Source of the DNA: Ohessyouella blattaphilus
GTDB taxonomy: Bacteria > Bacillota > Clostridia > Lachnospirales > Lachnospiraceae
Assembly: GCF_024721265.1 (NCBI RefSeq)
Contig: NZ_JAMXOC010000001.1
Location: 62,001-126,000 of the forward strand
Reading direction: 5' to 3'
Length of the DNA: 64,000 bases
Positions 45,037 to 54,223 of this stretch are shown in pieces. Numbering within the stretch: position 1 is the first letter of the stretch; each line of letters opens with the position of its first letter. The notes below the pieces were generated by a model. The model was not told the DNA's origin, did not search any database, and was given only the letters and a program-made list of their open reading frames with translations. Position numbers and translations under genes: made by a program.

Positions 45037-45435
45037 CTATTCGCTCTTCTCTTTCTTTTCCAAAAAAAGTTTTCTCGTAATAAAATTATAAACCATCACA
45101 ATGGCTGTGGCGCCAATTTTAACAAACATATAGTTAATTCCCAGCTTGTCTACACCTAGCCACATTACCAGTTGGTTAATACCTAGACCAATTACGCTTA
45201 GAATCAAATAAATCAAAAACTCCACGAACTTATTACGGCCAGGTTCAGATACAAAAACATACTTCATGTTTAAGATATAGTTAATAATAACAGAGATAGA
45301 AAAAGAAATCCCAGATGAAAGCAAATAATTAACTCCAATTATTTCTTTCAAAAAAATCATTACTCCATAATCGATAAAAAAACAAATAATTCCGACCAGA
45401 CCAAATTTGATAATTTGTCCAATTAACTTTTTCAT
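45037..45435 (-). CDS. GtrA family membrane protein
   Basis: 132 residues with four membrane helices (FGLVGIICFFIDYGVMIFL, LLSSGISFSISVIINYIL, EFLIYLILSVIGLGINQLV, FVKIGATAIVMVYNFI) and the family features NYILNMKYVF between helices 2 and 3 and a C-terminal FITRKLFLEKK. Such proteins help flip or use lipid-linked sugars for cell-surface glycans. It stands alone: typA is divergent and a terminator follows, so its glycosyltransferase partner is not visible. Confidence 0.85.
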   Translation of the reverse strand: MKKLIGQIIKFGLVGIICFFIDYGVMIFLKEIIGVNYLLSSGISFSISVIINYILNMKYVFVSEPGRNKFVEFLIYLILSVIGLGINQLVMWLGVDKLGINYMFVKIGATAIVMVYNFITRKLFLEKKEKSE

Positions 45436-45572
45436 ACATACCTCTTTCTTAAGCTAGCTTCAACCAAACAATTATAGCGGTAACTATACGGATTTTCAAT
45501 ACTTTCTTTATTATTGCTTCCATTTGTGCTAGACTACATTAGTTAACGATTCAAACATAGAAGGTGGTTAAA

Positions 45573-47396
45573 ATGAATAAACAAAGAGAAGACATTAGAA
45601 ATATAGCTATTATCGCCCACGTCGACCACGGTAAGACAACCCTAGTAGACGAGCTATTAAAGCAAAGCGGCGTTTTTAGAGAAAATCAAGAAGTTAGAGA
45701 GCGGGTGATGGACTCTAATGATATCGAAAGAGAAAGGGGTATTACCATCCTTTCGAAGAATACAGCGGTTACTTATAAAAATACTAAAATCAATATTATC
45801 GACACTCCCGGTCACGCCGACTTTGGCGGTGAGGTTGAACGAGTCCTAAAGATGGTCAACGGGGTGGTCTTAGTGGTAGACGCTTTTGAAGGCGCTATGC
45901 CCCAGACCAAATTCGTCCTTAGAAAAGCGTTAGAACTAGGGCTTCCCGTTATCGTCTGCGTAAATAAAATTGACCGCCCGGAGGCTCGGCCGACAGAGGT
46001 TATCGATGAAATCCTCGAGCTCTTTATCGACCTTGATGCCGATGATGAGCAGATTGAATTCCCCTTGGTCTACGCTTCTGCCAAGTCCGGCTACGCAATT
46101 GTAGAGCTTGAAGACGATCACAAGAATATGAAGCCTTTATTTGAGGCGATTTTAGAACATATCCCTGCGCCCGTTGGCGATCCCGACGCTGCTTGCCAAG
46201 TGATGATTAGCACCATTGACTATAATGAATATGTAGGTCGTATCGGCGTTGGGAAGGTGGATAACGGCGTAATCAAGGTGGGCATGGATGCTGTAGTGGT
46301 CAACGCTCACGATCCTGAACGAGTAGAAAAAGTACGCATCAACAAACTTTATGAATTTGACGGTTTGGATAAGGTAGATGTAAAGGAAGCCAGCATTGGC
46401 TCTATTGTTGCCATCTCTGGCATTGCCGATATCTCCATTGGCGATACTATCGCCTCTCCCGAAAATCCCCAGGCAATCCCCTTCCAGAAAATCTCGGAAC
46501 CGACGATTGCCATGCAGTTCTTAGTAAACGACAGTCCCTTTGCCGGGCTTGAGGGCAAATTTGTTACCTCCAGGCATATCCGGGAGCGCCTCTTTAGAGA
46601 GCTGAATACCGATGTTAGCTTGCGGGTGGAAGAAAGCGAAAACGGCGATAGCTTTAAGGTGTCCGGTCGTGGCGAGCTTCATTTATCTGTTTTAATCGAA
46701 AACATGCGCCGAGAAGGCTATGAATTTGCCGTCAGTAAAGCCGAAGTCCTCTACCGCCGAGACGAGAACGATAAGCTCTTAGAACCAATGGAAGTGGCTT
46801 ACATCGACGTTCCCGACGAATTTACCGGTGCCGTTATCGAAAAGCTTAGTATGCGCAAAGGGGAGCTTCGAAACATGAGCGCTTCCAACGGTGGCTACAC
46901 CCGGATCGAGTTTGCCATTCCCGCTCGTGGCTTAATCGGATATCGCGGCGAATTCCTAACGGATACCAAAGGAAACGGGATTATCAATACGGCTTATGAA
47001 GGATACGCTCCTTATAAAGGCGATATCTCCTACCGGAAGCTGGGTTCGCTAATCGCCTTTGAAACCGGCGAAGCCGTCACCTATGGCCTCTTCAGCGCCC
47101 AGGAAAGAGGCGTTCTCTTTATCGGGGCAGGTGAGAAAGTGTACGCGGGCATGATTATTGGTGAAAATGCCAAGGCCGAAGATATCGAGGTTAACGTCTG
47201 CAAGACGAAGCATCTGACCAACACCAGATCCTCAGGTGCTGATGATGCCCTGCGACTTAGCCCGCCGAAAATCTTAAGCCTTGAAGAAGCCCTGGACTTT
47301 ATCGAGACCGACGAACTATTAGAAGTAACCCCTACCCACTTACGAATCCGGAAGAAGATTTTAGATGCCAAAATGCGAAAGAGAGTCAAAAAATAG
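45573..47396 (+). CDS. typA: Ribosome-associated translational GTPase TypA/BipA
   Basis: Elongation-factor-like GTPase that helps ribosome assembly and stress growth. About 607 residues. G1 AHVDHGKTTLVDELL, the switch I segment RERGITILSKNTAV, G3 DTPGHADFGGEVER and G4 VNKIDRPEARP are clear; the C-terminal BipA-specific domain ends LRIRKKILDAKMRKRVKK. ATG behind GAAGGTGG, chosen over a GTG three codons earlier. The PAP2 gene starts at the very next base after the stop. Confidence 0.97.
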   Translation: MNKQREDIRNIAIIAHVDHGKTTLVDELLKQSGVFRENQEVRERVMDSNDIERERGITILSKNTAVTYKNTKINIIDTPGHADFGGEVERVLKMVNGVVLVVDAFEGAMPQTKFVLRKALELGLPVIVCVNKIDRPEARPTEVIDEILELFIDLDADDEQIEFPLVYASAKSGYAIVELEDDHKNMKPLFEAILEHIPAPVGDPDAACQVMISTIDYNEYVGRIGVGKVDNGVIKVGMDAVVVNAHDPERVEKVRINKLYEFDGLDKVDVKEASIGSIVAISGIADISIGDTIASPENPQAIPFQKISEPTIAMQFLVNDSPFAGLEGKFVTSRHIRERLFRELNTDVSLRVEESENGDSFKVSGRGELHLSVLIENMRREGYEFAVSKAEVLYRRDENDKLLEPMEVAYIDVPDEFTGAVIEKLSMRKGELRNMSASNGGYTRIEFAIPARGLIGYRGEFLTDTKGNGIINTAYEGYAPYKGDISYRKLGSLIAFETGEAVTYGLFSAQERGVLFIGAGEKVYAGMIIGENAKAEDIEVNVCKTKHLTNTRSSGADDALRLSPPKILSLEEALDFIETDELLEVTPTHLRIRKKILDAKMRKRVKK

Positions 47397-48293
47397 ATGA
47401 ACTTCCTCCAGACCTTAGAGAAAATCCGAATACCGATCCTCGATGTGCTTATGCAAGGAATCACCTTCTTCGGTGAAGAACTGGTGATTATCTGTGTCGT
47501 CTGCACCTTATACTGGTGCGTGAATAAGCGCTTTGCCTACTTGCTAGCGCTTAACTACTTCGTCGCTGGACTCTTTGTCCAGACGTTAAAGATTACCTTT
47601 CGCATACCTCGGCCCTGGATTCTTGATCCGAACTTTAAGGCGGTTGAAAGCGCTCTCCCTGGTGCCACTGGCTATTCATTTCCCAGTGGCCACACCCAGG
47701 GTGCCACTTCTCTTTATACGAACCTAGCTTTAAAAACTCAAAAACGCTGGCTTAAAATAGTATTTTCCTGCGCTTTCTTACTAGTGGGGTTTTCACGAAT
47801 GTACCTAGGTGTTCACACCCCCAAAGACGTGCTTGTTTCGATGACCCTCTCCCTAGTAGTAGCCTTTATCATTTGGTATAAGCGCTACACCCTTTTAAAG
47901 TACAAGCACACCAAGAAGGTCGCCCTCGGACTTTTTATCCTTTCCTTAGGTGTCTTAATCTATGCCTCTATTCTGGCCACTAGGCCAGGTTTGGATTTGA
48001 CAATCGCTTTAGATGCTTTTAAGGCCGCCGGGGCGGGAACAGGCTTCGCCCTTGGTTGGTATTTGGAGCGTACGAAGCTAAAATTTAGTACCCGCTGTCC
48101 TAAGCTTAGTTTACAAGGATTAAAGTTAGGCGTCGGTCTCCTTACGACTGCTCTTCTAAAAGTAGTCCTAGGATTACTCCCTAAAGGGAACCCAGCTTTT
48201 GTCTTTTCTGCCTACTTTGTCTTGATACTATGGATTATCTTTTTCTATCCTTTCATTTTCAAATTTTATCTTAACAAACGAAAACATTCATGA
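47397..48293 (+). CDS. PAP2-family membrane phosphatase
   Basis: 298 residues with about six to eight helices and the three phosphatase motifs: KITFRIPRPW (motif 1, KX6RP), GYSFPSGHTQ (motif 2, PSGH) and SRMYLGVHTPKDV (motif 3, SRX5HXXXD). Such enzymes act on undecaprenyl pyrophosphate, phosphatidylglycerol phosphate or similar lipids at the outer face. The extra C-terminal helices are unlike the shortest UppP-type members. It directly follows typA (TAG then ATG) and so is co-transcribed; the specific lipid is unknown. Confidence 0.88.
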   Translation: MNFLQTLEKIRIPILDVLMQGITFFGEELVIICVVCTLYWCVNKRFAYLLALNYFVAGLFVQTLKITFRIPRPWILDPNFKAVESALPGATGYSFPSGHTQGATSLYTNLALKTQKRWLKIVFSCAFLLVGFSRMYLGVHTPKDVLVSMTLSLVVAFIIWYKRYTLLKYKHTKKVALGLFILSLGVLIYASILATRPGLDLTIALDAFKAAGAGTGFALGWYLERTKLKFSTRCPKLSLQGLKLGVGLLTTALLKVVLGLLPKGNPAFVFSAYFVLILWIIFFYPFIFKFYLNKRKHS

Positions 48294-48299
48294 TATACT
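48271..48299 (+). promoter_or_regulatory. hpf promoter
   Basis: TTAACA (48271-48276), 17-base spacer, TATACT (48294-48299). The -35 box lies in the PAP2 3' end and the -10 box just after its stop codon. The hpf ATG is about 80 bases downstream. Confidence 0.75.
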
Positions 48300-48377
48300 C
48301 TATATATCAGATAAATCATGATTTTAGAACCTCTTTGTCAGACATATCTGAAATATCTATTTAAGGAGTTGGACGCC

Positions 48378-48917
48378 ATGAAATTTATTATTAGTGGGAA
48401 AAACATCGAAGTAACAAGCGGCTTAAGAGAAGCCGTAGAAAGCAAATTGGGGAAGCTGGAAAGGTATTTTACTCCTGAAACCGAAGTTATCGTAACCTTA
48501 AGTGTAGAAAAAGAAAGGCAAAAAATCGAAGTAACTATTCCTGTAAAAGGAAGTATCGTTCGTTCCGAACAAGTCAGCAGCGATATGTATGTATCCATCG
48601 ACTTAGTTGAAGAAGTGATCGAACGTCAGCTACGTAAATACAAGAATAAATTAGTAGAGAAGCACCGGGATAGCGGTAGCTTTAAGCAAGAATTCTTCAA
48701 TGATTCTGATGCCGATGATACGAACGACGGCGACATCAAAATCGTTAGAACGAAACGCTTTGGCATTAAGCCCATGTTCCCAGAAGATGCTTGTATTCAA
48801 ATGGAGCTTCTCGGACACGACTTCTTCGTCTTTAGTAACGCTGAGACCGATGAAGTAAATGTAGTCTACAAAAGAAAGAACGGAACTTTCGGGTTAATCG
48901 AACCGGAGTTCAACTAA
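48378..48917 (+). CDS. hpf: Ribosome hibernation promoting factor, long form
   Basis: Binds the 30S subunit and dimerises 70S ribosomes in stationary phase. 179 residues: N-terminal S30AE domain (about 1-100, MKFIISGKNIEVTSGLREAV) and a C-terminal dimerisation domain (about 120-179, KRFGIKPMFPEDACIQMELLGHDFFVF), which defines the long form. The ATG behind AAGGAG is chosen; the longer frame has no ribosome site. It has its own promoter and ends at a bidirectional terminator shared with yigZ. Confidence 0.95.
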   Translation: MKFIISGKNIEVTSGLREAVESKLGKLERYFTPETEVIVTLSVEKERQKIEVTIPVKGSIVRSEQVSSDMYVSIDLVEEVIERQLRKYKNKLVEKHRDSGSFKQEFFNDSDADDTNDGDIKIVRTKRFGIKPMFPEDACIQMELLGHDFFVFSNAETDEVNVVYKRKNGTFGLIEPEFN

Positions 48918-48933
48918 ACTAAATACGAAAAAC

Positions 48934-48964
48934 AAGGGCTACTCGCGCAAGCGATGGCCCTTTT
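48934..48964. terminator. Bidirectional terminator between hpf and yigZ
   Basis: AAGGGC (48934-48939) pairs with GCCCTT (48957-48962), with an inner TCGC-GCAA-GCGA hairpin. Plus strand is followed by TTATAATA after the CCCTTTT run, minus strand by TTGTTTTTCG, so both convergent genes can end here. Confidence 0.8.
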
Positions 48965-49607
48965 ATAATACCACAACTTTCCCTTCGCTCTCTACGAACC
49001 AGCACGCATCCCCTAAGGTAAACTCCGCTTTTCCACTGCTTAAATTGGCGGTGAGTTTTTCTAACTCTGAGACTTTATCCGTAGCAACGATTAGCTTAAG
49101 GCAAACGTCCTGGGAAAACTCGGTATCTAAAAGCGAATACTCTCCTAGTTCTATGGCGTTCTTAATTTTACCGTGATCTTGATAGCTAGTTATAATTTCT
49201 ACCATCCATCCCTTTCTTTTAACCGCTACCGCCGATGCATCAAGACCCGCCTTCGCTGACTTTGAGTACGCTCTTACAAGGCCGCCGGCCCCTAACAACA
49301 CACCTCCGAAGTACCTAGTTACCACGACCAGGGCGTCGTGCACCTCTTCTTTCAAGAGAATTTCTAAAATCGGCTTGCCGGCAGTACCACTTGGCTCGCC
49401 ATCATCACTAAAGCGCTGAAGCTCATTGTTCTCGCCACAGACGAAGGCGTAACAGTTGTGCCTAGCATCCCAATACTTTTTCTTTATCTCCCCGATAAAC
49501 TTAAGGGCCTCTTCTTCCGTCTTAACCGGATAAGTAGTGGCGATAAAACGGGACTTTTTCTCGATCACCTCGCCTTGTCCCCCATTATATAAAATCTTCT
49601 TTTCCAT
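48963..49607 (-). CDS. YigZ/IMPACT family protein
   Basis: 214 residues with the UPF0029 (IMPACT) N-terminal domain: KKSRFIATTYPVKTEEEAL, DARHNCYAFV, FSDDGEPSGTAGKPIL and VTRYFGGVLLGAGGLVRAYS, then a C-terminal DUF1949-like domain. Function in bacteria is unclear; IMPACT relates to stress and translation control in eukaryotes. The ATG nine bases after GAGGAG is chosen. It is divergent from the penicillin-binding protein gene and convergent with hpf. Confidence 0.92.
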   Translation of the reverse strand: MEKKILYNGGQGEVIEKKSRFIATTYPVKTEEEALKFIGEIKKKYWDARHNCYAFVCGENNELQRFSDDGEPSGTAGKPILEILLKEEVHDALVVVTRYFGGVLLGAGGLVRAYSKSAKAGLDASAVAVKRKGWMVEIITSYQDHGKIKNAIELGEYSLLDTEFSQDVCLKLIVATDKVSELEKLTANLSSGKAEFTLGDACWFVESEGKVVVL

Positions 49608-49671
49608 CTGCACATTCTCCTCTATTTATTACTTTAACGAAAATTATTAGCTTTTCCCACCCTAACCTTTA

Positions 49672-49680
49672 TGTTATAAT
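49672..49680 (+). promoter_or_regulatory. Extended -10 promoter of the penicillin-binding protein gene
   Basis: TGTTATAAT gives an extended -10 (TG, one base, TATAAT at 49675-49680), 30 bases before the ATG. The region 17 bases upstream (TTTCCC) is a poor -35, as is usual for extended -10 promoters. Confidence 0.65.
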
Positions 49681-49709
49681 TTAATACTGTGAAGGAGGGT
49701 ATACTTATT

Positions 49710-52232
49710 ATGAACTATAGTAACAAAAAAACCCAACAAAAACAAAAACGCGTGGCTTCAAAATCAACCCGGCAGAAAAAGCGTGTCGGCGTTCGACTTT
49801 TTAAGGCCTTTTTATTGATTATATTATTCGTCGGCATCGCTACCCTAATCGGCGGTGGTATCTTCTTAAAGAAGATTATCGATGACGCCCCAGAAATCAC
49901 GCCAAAAGATGTGCAACCCCAAAACTTTACTTCCATCGCTTACGCTGATGATAACACCACGGAGATTGACCGCTTTGTTACTTCTGGCTCTAACCGGATT
50001 TACCGCACCATCGACGAGATTCCTGCCGACTTACAGCACGCTTTTGTGGCTGTCGAGGATGAGCGTTTCTATAAGCATAAGGGTGTGGATCCTCAGGGTA
50101 CCTTAAGAGCCGCTGTATCGGTTCTCGCGTCCGGAAGCTTTGACGGCGGTGGTGGTAGTACCATTACCCAGCAGTTAGTTAAGAACATGGTCTTTCCTGA
50201 GTTTGCTGAGGGCGAGTCCAAAGTCGAAAAAGTAGAACGTAAAATCCAAGAGATGTACTTATCCTTAAAGATTGAAAAAGAGATGGATAAGAATATGATT
50301 CTCGAAAGCTACATGAACACCGTTAACTTAGGTCAAAATGCCTTAGGCGTTCAGACCGCTTCCAAGACCTACTTCAGCAAGGACGTTAAGGATATCACCC
50401 TGTCAGAGGCTACGGTAATTGCCGGGATTACACAAAACCCTACCCGTTATAACCCGATTACCAATCCCGACTTAAACAAGGCCAGACGTCAAATCATTCT
50501 CGATAAAATGTTAGCCCAGGGTTATATTGAAAAAGCGGCCTATGACGAAGCTTTAGCTGACGATGTCTACGCTAGGATTCAGCAGAATTATTCTGCTCAA
50601 GTCACTTCGCCAAACAGCTATTTTGTGGACGCCCTGTCCCAACAGATTCTTGAGGATTTACAGACTAATTTGAGCTATTCACAAGCTAAGGCTTATCACA
50701 TGCTCTACGGTGGCGGCCTTAATATTCAGTCTACCCAAAGCTTACATGTCCAAGGTGTGTGTGAACAAGAAATGAATAATGCCGCGAATTATCCGGCTGC
50801 CGTCGAATACGGGCTCGATTACTTGTGTACTATCCACCGGGCCGACGGTACTGTAGAGAACTATAGTAGCGGTCATATCTTCAATTTCTCTAAAGGAGTA
50901 CTAGGAAGACCCTACGGGTTGATTTTCTCTTCGCCTGAAGAAGCCCAAGTGGTAATCGACCAATGGAAGGCCACCGTTGCGAGAGACGGTGATACGTACG
51001 ACGAACGGGTTAATATCTCACCTCAACCTCAAGCTTCCGTAACTGTAATCGACCAGACAAACGGACAGATTAAGGGGATTGTGGGCGGCCGTGGCGAGAA
51101 ATCGTCTAGCCAAAGCTTAAATAGAGCGTATAAAGATACCACCAGACAACCTGGTTCCGTCTTTAAGATTATTACCGCCTATGCGCCCGCTTTTGATACG
51201 GGAATGTCCACCCTCTCGACTGTTGAAAAGGACGAGGCTATTAAAAAATCTGATGGCACTACTCTGGTGAACGCTTACTCCGGTTACTTAGGAAGCGTAA
51301 CCCTACGTACAGCCATTAACGAATCCATCAATACGGTAGCTTATAAAATCACCGAAAAGGTGGGCTTACCTGTTGCCTTTGATTATGCTAAAAAACTCGG
51401 TATTACTACTTTGATTGAATCAGAGGTAATTAACGGAGAAGTCTTTTCTGATCTGACCGGCGGCTTACCTTTAGGCTCACTAACAAAGGGGGTACGCAAC
51501 TACGAAGTATGCTCTGCCTTTGCGGCTATCGCTAACGGCGGTGTCTACAACGCCCCGACCCTTTATACTAAGGTTCTGGACATGGATGGCCATCTCCTTT
51601 TAGACGGTACTGGCGAACAACATCAAGCCATTAAAGATAGCACTGCTTATTTACTAACAAGCGCCATGGAATCTGTCGTTAAAGATGGTACAGGAACCGC
51701 CTATAGTATGGGCGATATGGCCGTTGCTGGAAAGACAGGAACCACGGATGATAGCGTGGATTACTGGTTTGCTGGTTTTACCCGGTATTATACCTGTACC
51801 GTTTGGGTTGGTTTTGACGAAAATAAACATATGCCATATAACTTTAACCCGCTGATTTGGACTAGCATTATGAATCGTATTCACGAAGGGCTGGCTCCTC
51901 TCGGCTTTGATCCACCTGCTTCAGTAGAACAGCTAAGCGTATGTCGCATCACTGGCAAGCTAGCTGGTACCGGTTGCTCAGTCATAACCGAATGGTTTGC
52001 CAAAGACACGGCACCAACAGAAGTATGTAGCGGCCACTACGTAGCCCCGAGTACCCCAAGTACGGGAAGCTCCGACAGCAATAGTGAAACCCCAACAGAC
52101 AATACTGGCAATGGCGGTGATACTGGAGGCAACACAGGCGATGGCGGCGATACCGGAGGTAACACGGGTGATGGCGGCGATACTGGTGGCGGCACTACCG
52201 AACCACCGGCAGAAGGCGGCACTACCCCTTAA
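49710..52232 (+). CDS. Class A penicillin-binding protein (PBP1A family, glycosyltransferase/transpeptidase)
   Basis: Polymerises and cross-links peptidoglycan outside the membrane. About 840 residues: a basic cytoplasmic N-terminus, one membrane helix (about 35-60), GT51 domain with EDERFYKHKGVDP and GGSTITQQLVKN (catalytic Glu), then transpeptidase with SVFK (in RQPGSVFKIITAY), SIN-type ESINT and KTGTT. The C-terminus has the Cys-containing TGKLAGTGCS segment and a Ser/Thr/Gly/Asp linker tail with a 10-residue repeat. ATG behind AAGGAGGG. Single-gene unit with its own promoter and terminator. Confidence 0.95.
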   Translation: MNYSNKKTQQKQKRVASKSTRQKKRVGVRLFKAFLLIILFVGIATLIGGGIFLKKIIDDAPEITPKDVQPQNFTSIAYADDNTTEIDRFVTSGSNRIYRTIDEIPADLQHAFVAVEDERFYKHKGVDPQGTLRAAVSVLASGSFDGGGGSTITQQLVKNMVFPEFAEGESKVEKVERKIQEMYLSLKIEKEMDKNMILESYMNTVNLGQNALGVQTASKTYFSKDVKDITLSEATVIAGITQNPTRYNPITNPDLNKARRQIILDKMLAQGYIEKAAYDEALADDVYARIQQNYSAQVTSPNSYFVDALSQQILEDLQTNLSYSQAKAYHMLYGGGLNIQSTQSLHVQGVCEQEMNNAANYPAAVEYGLDYLCTIHRADGTVENYSSGHIFNFSKGVLGRPYGLIFSSPEEAQVVIDQWKATVARDGDTYDERVNISPQPQASVTVIDQTNGQIKGIVGGRGEKSSSQSLNRAYKDTTRQPGSVFKIITAYAPAFDTGMSTLSTVEKDEAIKKSDGTTLVNAYSGYLGSVTLRTAINESINTVAYKITEKVGLPVAFDYAKKLGITTLIESEVINGEVFSDLTGGLPLGSLTKGVRNYEVCSAFAAIANGGVYNAPTLYTKVLDMDGHLLLDGTGEQHQAIKDSTAYLLTSAMESVVKDGTGTAYSMGDMAVAGKTGTTDDSVDYWFAGFTRYYTCTVWVGFDENKHMPYNFNPLIWTSIMNRIHEGLAPLGFDPPASVEQLSVCRITGKLAGTGCSVITEWFAKDTAPTEVCSGHYVAPSTPSTGSSDSNSETPTDNTGNGGDTGGNTGDGGDTGGNTGDGGDTGGGTTEPPAEGGTTP
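52110..52199 (+). repeat. Tandem 30-base repeat in the penicillin-binding protein tail
   Basis: Three 30-base units (52110, 52140, 52170) encode about NGGDTGGNTG, DGGDTGGNTG and DGGDTGGGTT. Differences are mostly at third bases, so the repeat is kept at protein level. It makes a flexible hydrophilic tail beyond the catalytic domains and could vary in length by slippage. Confidence 0.9.
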
Positions 52233-52243
52233 TAAAACTCATT

Positions 52244-52284
52244 AAAAGGCACTAGAGTAAACTTTCGCTCTAGTGCCTCTTTTT
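52244..52284. terminator. Bidirectional terminator of pbp and glcK
   Basis: AGGCACTAGAG (52247-52257) / CTCTAGTGCCT (52268-52278), a perfect 11-bp stem with a 10-base loop. Plus strand continues CTTTTT, minus strand TTTTAATGAG, so it ends both converging genes. Confidence 0.88.
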
Positions 52285-52293
52285 AACCTATCT

Positions 52294-53226
52294 TTAGTTT
52301 ATAAACAACTTGGCAGCGCCATAAATACCGGCATCATTGCCTAGCTTTGCCAAAGAAAACTTCAGCTCTTTATTAGCAAAGAAGGCTTCTTTTCTAAAAT
52401 TCTTCTTAACGTAATCTAAGAGAATCTCACCAGCCTTACTAACCCCACCGCCGATTACGACGATGTGAGGATCAATGATAACCGCAATGGTTTCAATCGC
52501 CTTACCTAAGTAGCTTCCGAATTCTTCCACCACTTCTGTAGCGACGACATCGCCTTCTTTCATGGCGTCAAAGACCGTCTTGGCCGAAATTTCTCCGCCT
52601 CTAAGTGTTGACGGAGAATCGTCTTTTTCAAGACGACGTCTGGTTAGCCTAGCAATCCCGGTAGCCGAAGCGTATTGCTCAAGACAGCCCCGACGACCAC
52701 AGCCACAGACTTCTTTCTCGTAAGGATTCACCTGCATATGGCCGATTTCACCGCCACCGCCGTGCTCGCCGACAACGGCCTCACCGCCCACAAGGATACC
52801 GCCACCAACACCAGTACCTAGGGTAATAAGGACTAGATTACCATAACCATCACCACCACCCTTCCACATTTCGCCAAGAGCAGCTACATTAGCGTCATTT
52901 TCGACTCTCACCTTCATCCCTGAAAGCTCTTCGAATTCCGCTTTAATATTTTTATAACCCCAACCTAGGTTGGCCGTTTGCTGAACGATGCCTTGCTTAT
53001 TAACGGGTCCGGGAATGCCTACGCCAATTCCCATCATGCGTTTTTTATCCAAATTCTTTTCTGTTAAATAATCATTCAGTGATTTCGTAATATCCGGCAA
53101 GATATTCTCACCGCCGTTTTCTGTGCGGCTCTTTATCTCCCATTTGTCTATTAGGGTCCCATCTTGGGCAAAGAAGCCGATTTTTACTGTGGTTCCACCA
53201 ATATCAACCCCGAAACAATGTCTCAT
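52294..53226 (-). CDS. glcK: ROK-family glucokinase
   Basis: Phosphorylates glucose with ATP in the cytosol. 310 residues. N-terminal phosphate loop GVDIGGTTVKIGFF, second ATP motif LGTGVGGGILVGG, the ROK zinc cluster with CGCGRRGCLEQYAS and the glucose-contact GEIGHMQV are all present; no N-terminal DNA-binding domain, so an enzyme and not a ROK repressor. It lies 16 bases after hprK, which pairs sugar entry with catabolite control. Confidence 0.94.
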   Translation of the reverse strand: MRHCFGVDIGGTTVKIGFFAQDGTLIDKWEIKSRTENGGENILPDITKSLNDYLTEKNLDKKRMMGIGVGIPGPVNKQGIVQQTANLGWGYKNIKAEFEELSGMKVRVENDANVAALGEMWKGGGDGYGNLVLITLGTGVGGGILVGGEAVVGEHGGGGEIGHMQVNPYEKEVCGCGRRGCLEQYASATGIARLTRRRLEKDDSPSTLRGGEISAKTVFDAMKEGDVVATEVVEEFGSYLGKAIETIAVIIDPHIVVIGGGVSKAGEILLDYVKKNFRKEAFFANKELKFSLAKLGNDAGIYGAAKLFIN

Positions 53227-53242
53227 GGTATCCTATTCCTCC

Positions 53243-54172
53243 CTAACTATTTTTTGACAGGTTTTCCTGTACTCTTTTATAAAGCGCTTCTGCTGCGTTA
53301 TAGCCCATCTTCTTCTGACGGTGATTTACAGCTGCTGTTTCCACGATAATGGAAAGGTTACGTCCTGGACGAATCGGTAGATTGTGACATACTACCTTAT
53401 TACCTAAAAATTCGGTATGCTGCTCCTCTAGGCCTAGACGGTCGTAATCTTTGTCTTTATCCCAGTCCTCTAACGTAATAACCAGATCGATATTCTGGGT
53501 CTCGCGCACGCTTTGAACGCCGTATAACGTCTTAACATCGACGATGCCGATTCCTCGTAGCTCGATGAAATGGCGGGTAATCTCTGGTGCCGTACCCACT
53601 AAAGTTTCATCGCTTACCTTACGGATCTCTACCACATCATCGCTTACCAGGCGGTGCCCTCTTTTGATTAACTCAAGGGCCGCTTCGCTTTTACCGATAC
53701 CGCTCTCGCCCATAATCAAGACACCTACGCCATAGACATCCACCAGCACACCGTGAATCGAAATCCTTGGTGCTAGCTGTACGTTTAGCCAACGGATAAT
53801 CTCTGCTGTAAATTCTGAAGTGGGCATTTCTGTCTGTAAAACAGGAATGCCGGCGGCCTCAGCCTTTTCTAAAATGCGTTTTTCCGGCTCCTGATTTCTC
53901 GTAAACACAATCGCCGGAATCTGATAGGAAAAGAGCTTATCGTACATTTCTTCTCGCTTTTCTACCGGTAGCCCCCCCAGATAAGTCTCCTCTACGTGAC
54001 CGATAATCTGAACTCGTTCGGAATCAAAATGCTCGAAGAAACCGGTTAACTGTAGCGCCGGGCGGTTAATGTCAGGAACGCCGACGGAGATATTAGCAAT
54101 ATCTACCTCTGGCGTTAAATTTTTAAGTTTCATCTTGTCGATGATTTTCTTTAACTTTACTACTCTATCCAT
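53243..54172 (-). CDS. hprK: HPr kinase/phosphorylase
   Basis: Phosphorylates HPr on Ser46 when glycolytic intermediates are high, and removes it when phosphate is high; central to carbon catabolite repression. 309 residues: N-terminal domain about 1-130, then Walker A GESGIGKSEAAL near 155, the signature SIIVETAAVNHRQKKMGYNAAEAL near the C-terminus. The RBS GGAGG is 11 bases from ATG. Its target HPr with the intact Ser site is encoded at 8.9 kb. Follows uvrC, precedes glcK. Confidence 0.96.
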   Translation of the reverse strand: MDRVVKLKKIIDKMKLKNLTPEVDIANISVGVPDINRPALQLTGFFEHFDSERVQIIGHVEETYLGGLPVEKREEMYDKLFSYQIPAIVFTRNQEPEKRILEKAEAAGIPVLQTEMPTSEFTAEIIRWLNVQLAPRISIHGVLVDVYGVGVLIMGESGIGKSEAALELIKRGHRLVSDDVVEIRKVSDETLVGTAPEITRHFIELRGIGIVDVKTLYGVQSVRETQNIDLVITLEDWDKDKDYDRLGLEEQHTEFLGNKVVCHNLPIRPGRNLSIIVETAAVNHRQKKMGYNAAEALYKRVQENLSKNS

Positions 54173-54223
54173 AAAATGTGGTGCCTCCTTCTAATTAAGA
54201 TCACTTACGTTCATCATTATACT

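Noticed and set aside
45436-45572. Promoter of typA
   Set aside because: Only weak boxes (TTGCTT with 15-base spacing to TACATT) are visible, so none is called.
52110-52199. Possible short CRISPR-like array
   Set aside because: Units are contiguous without spacers and in frame in a coding tail; protein repeat.
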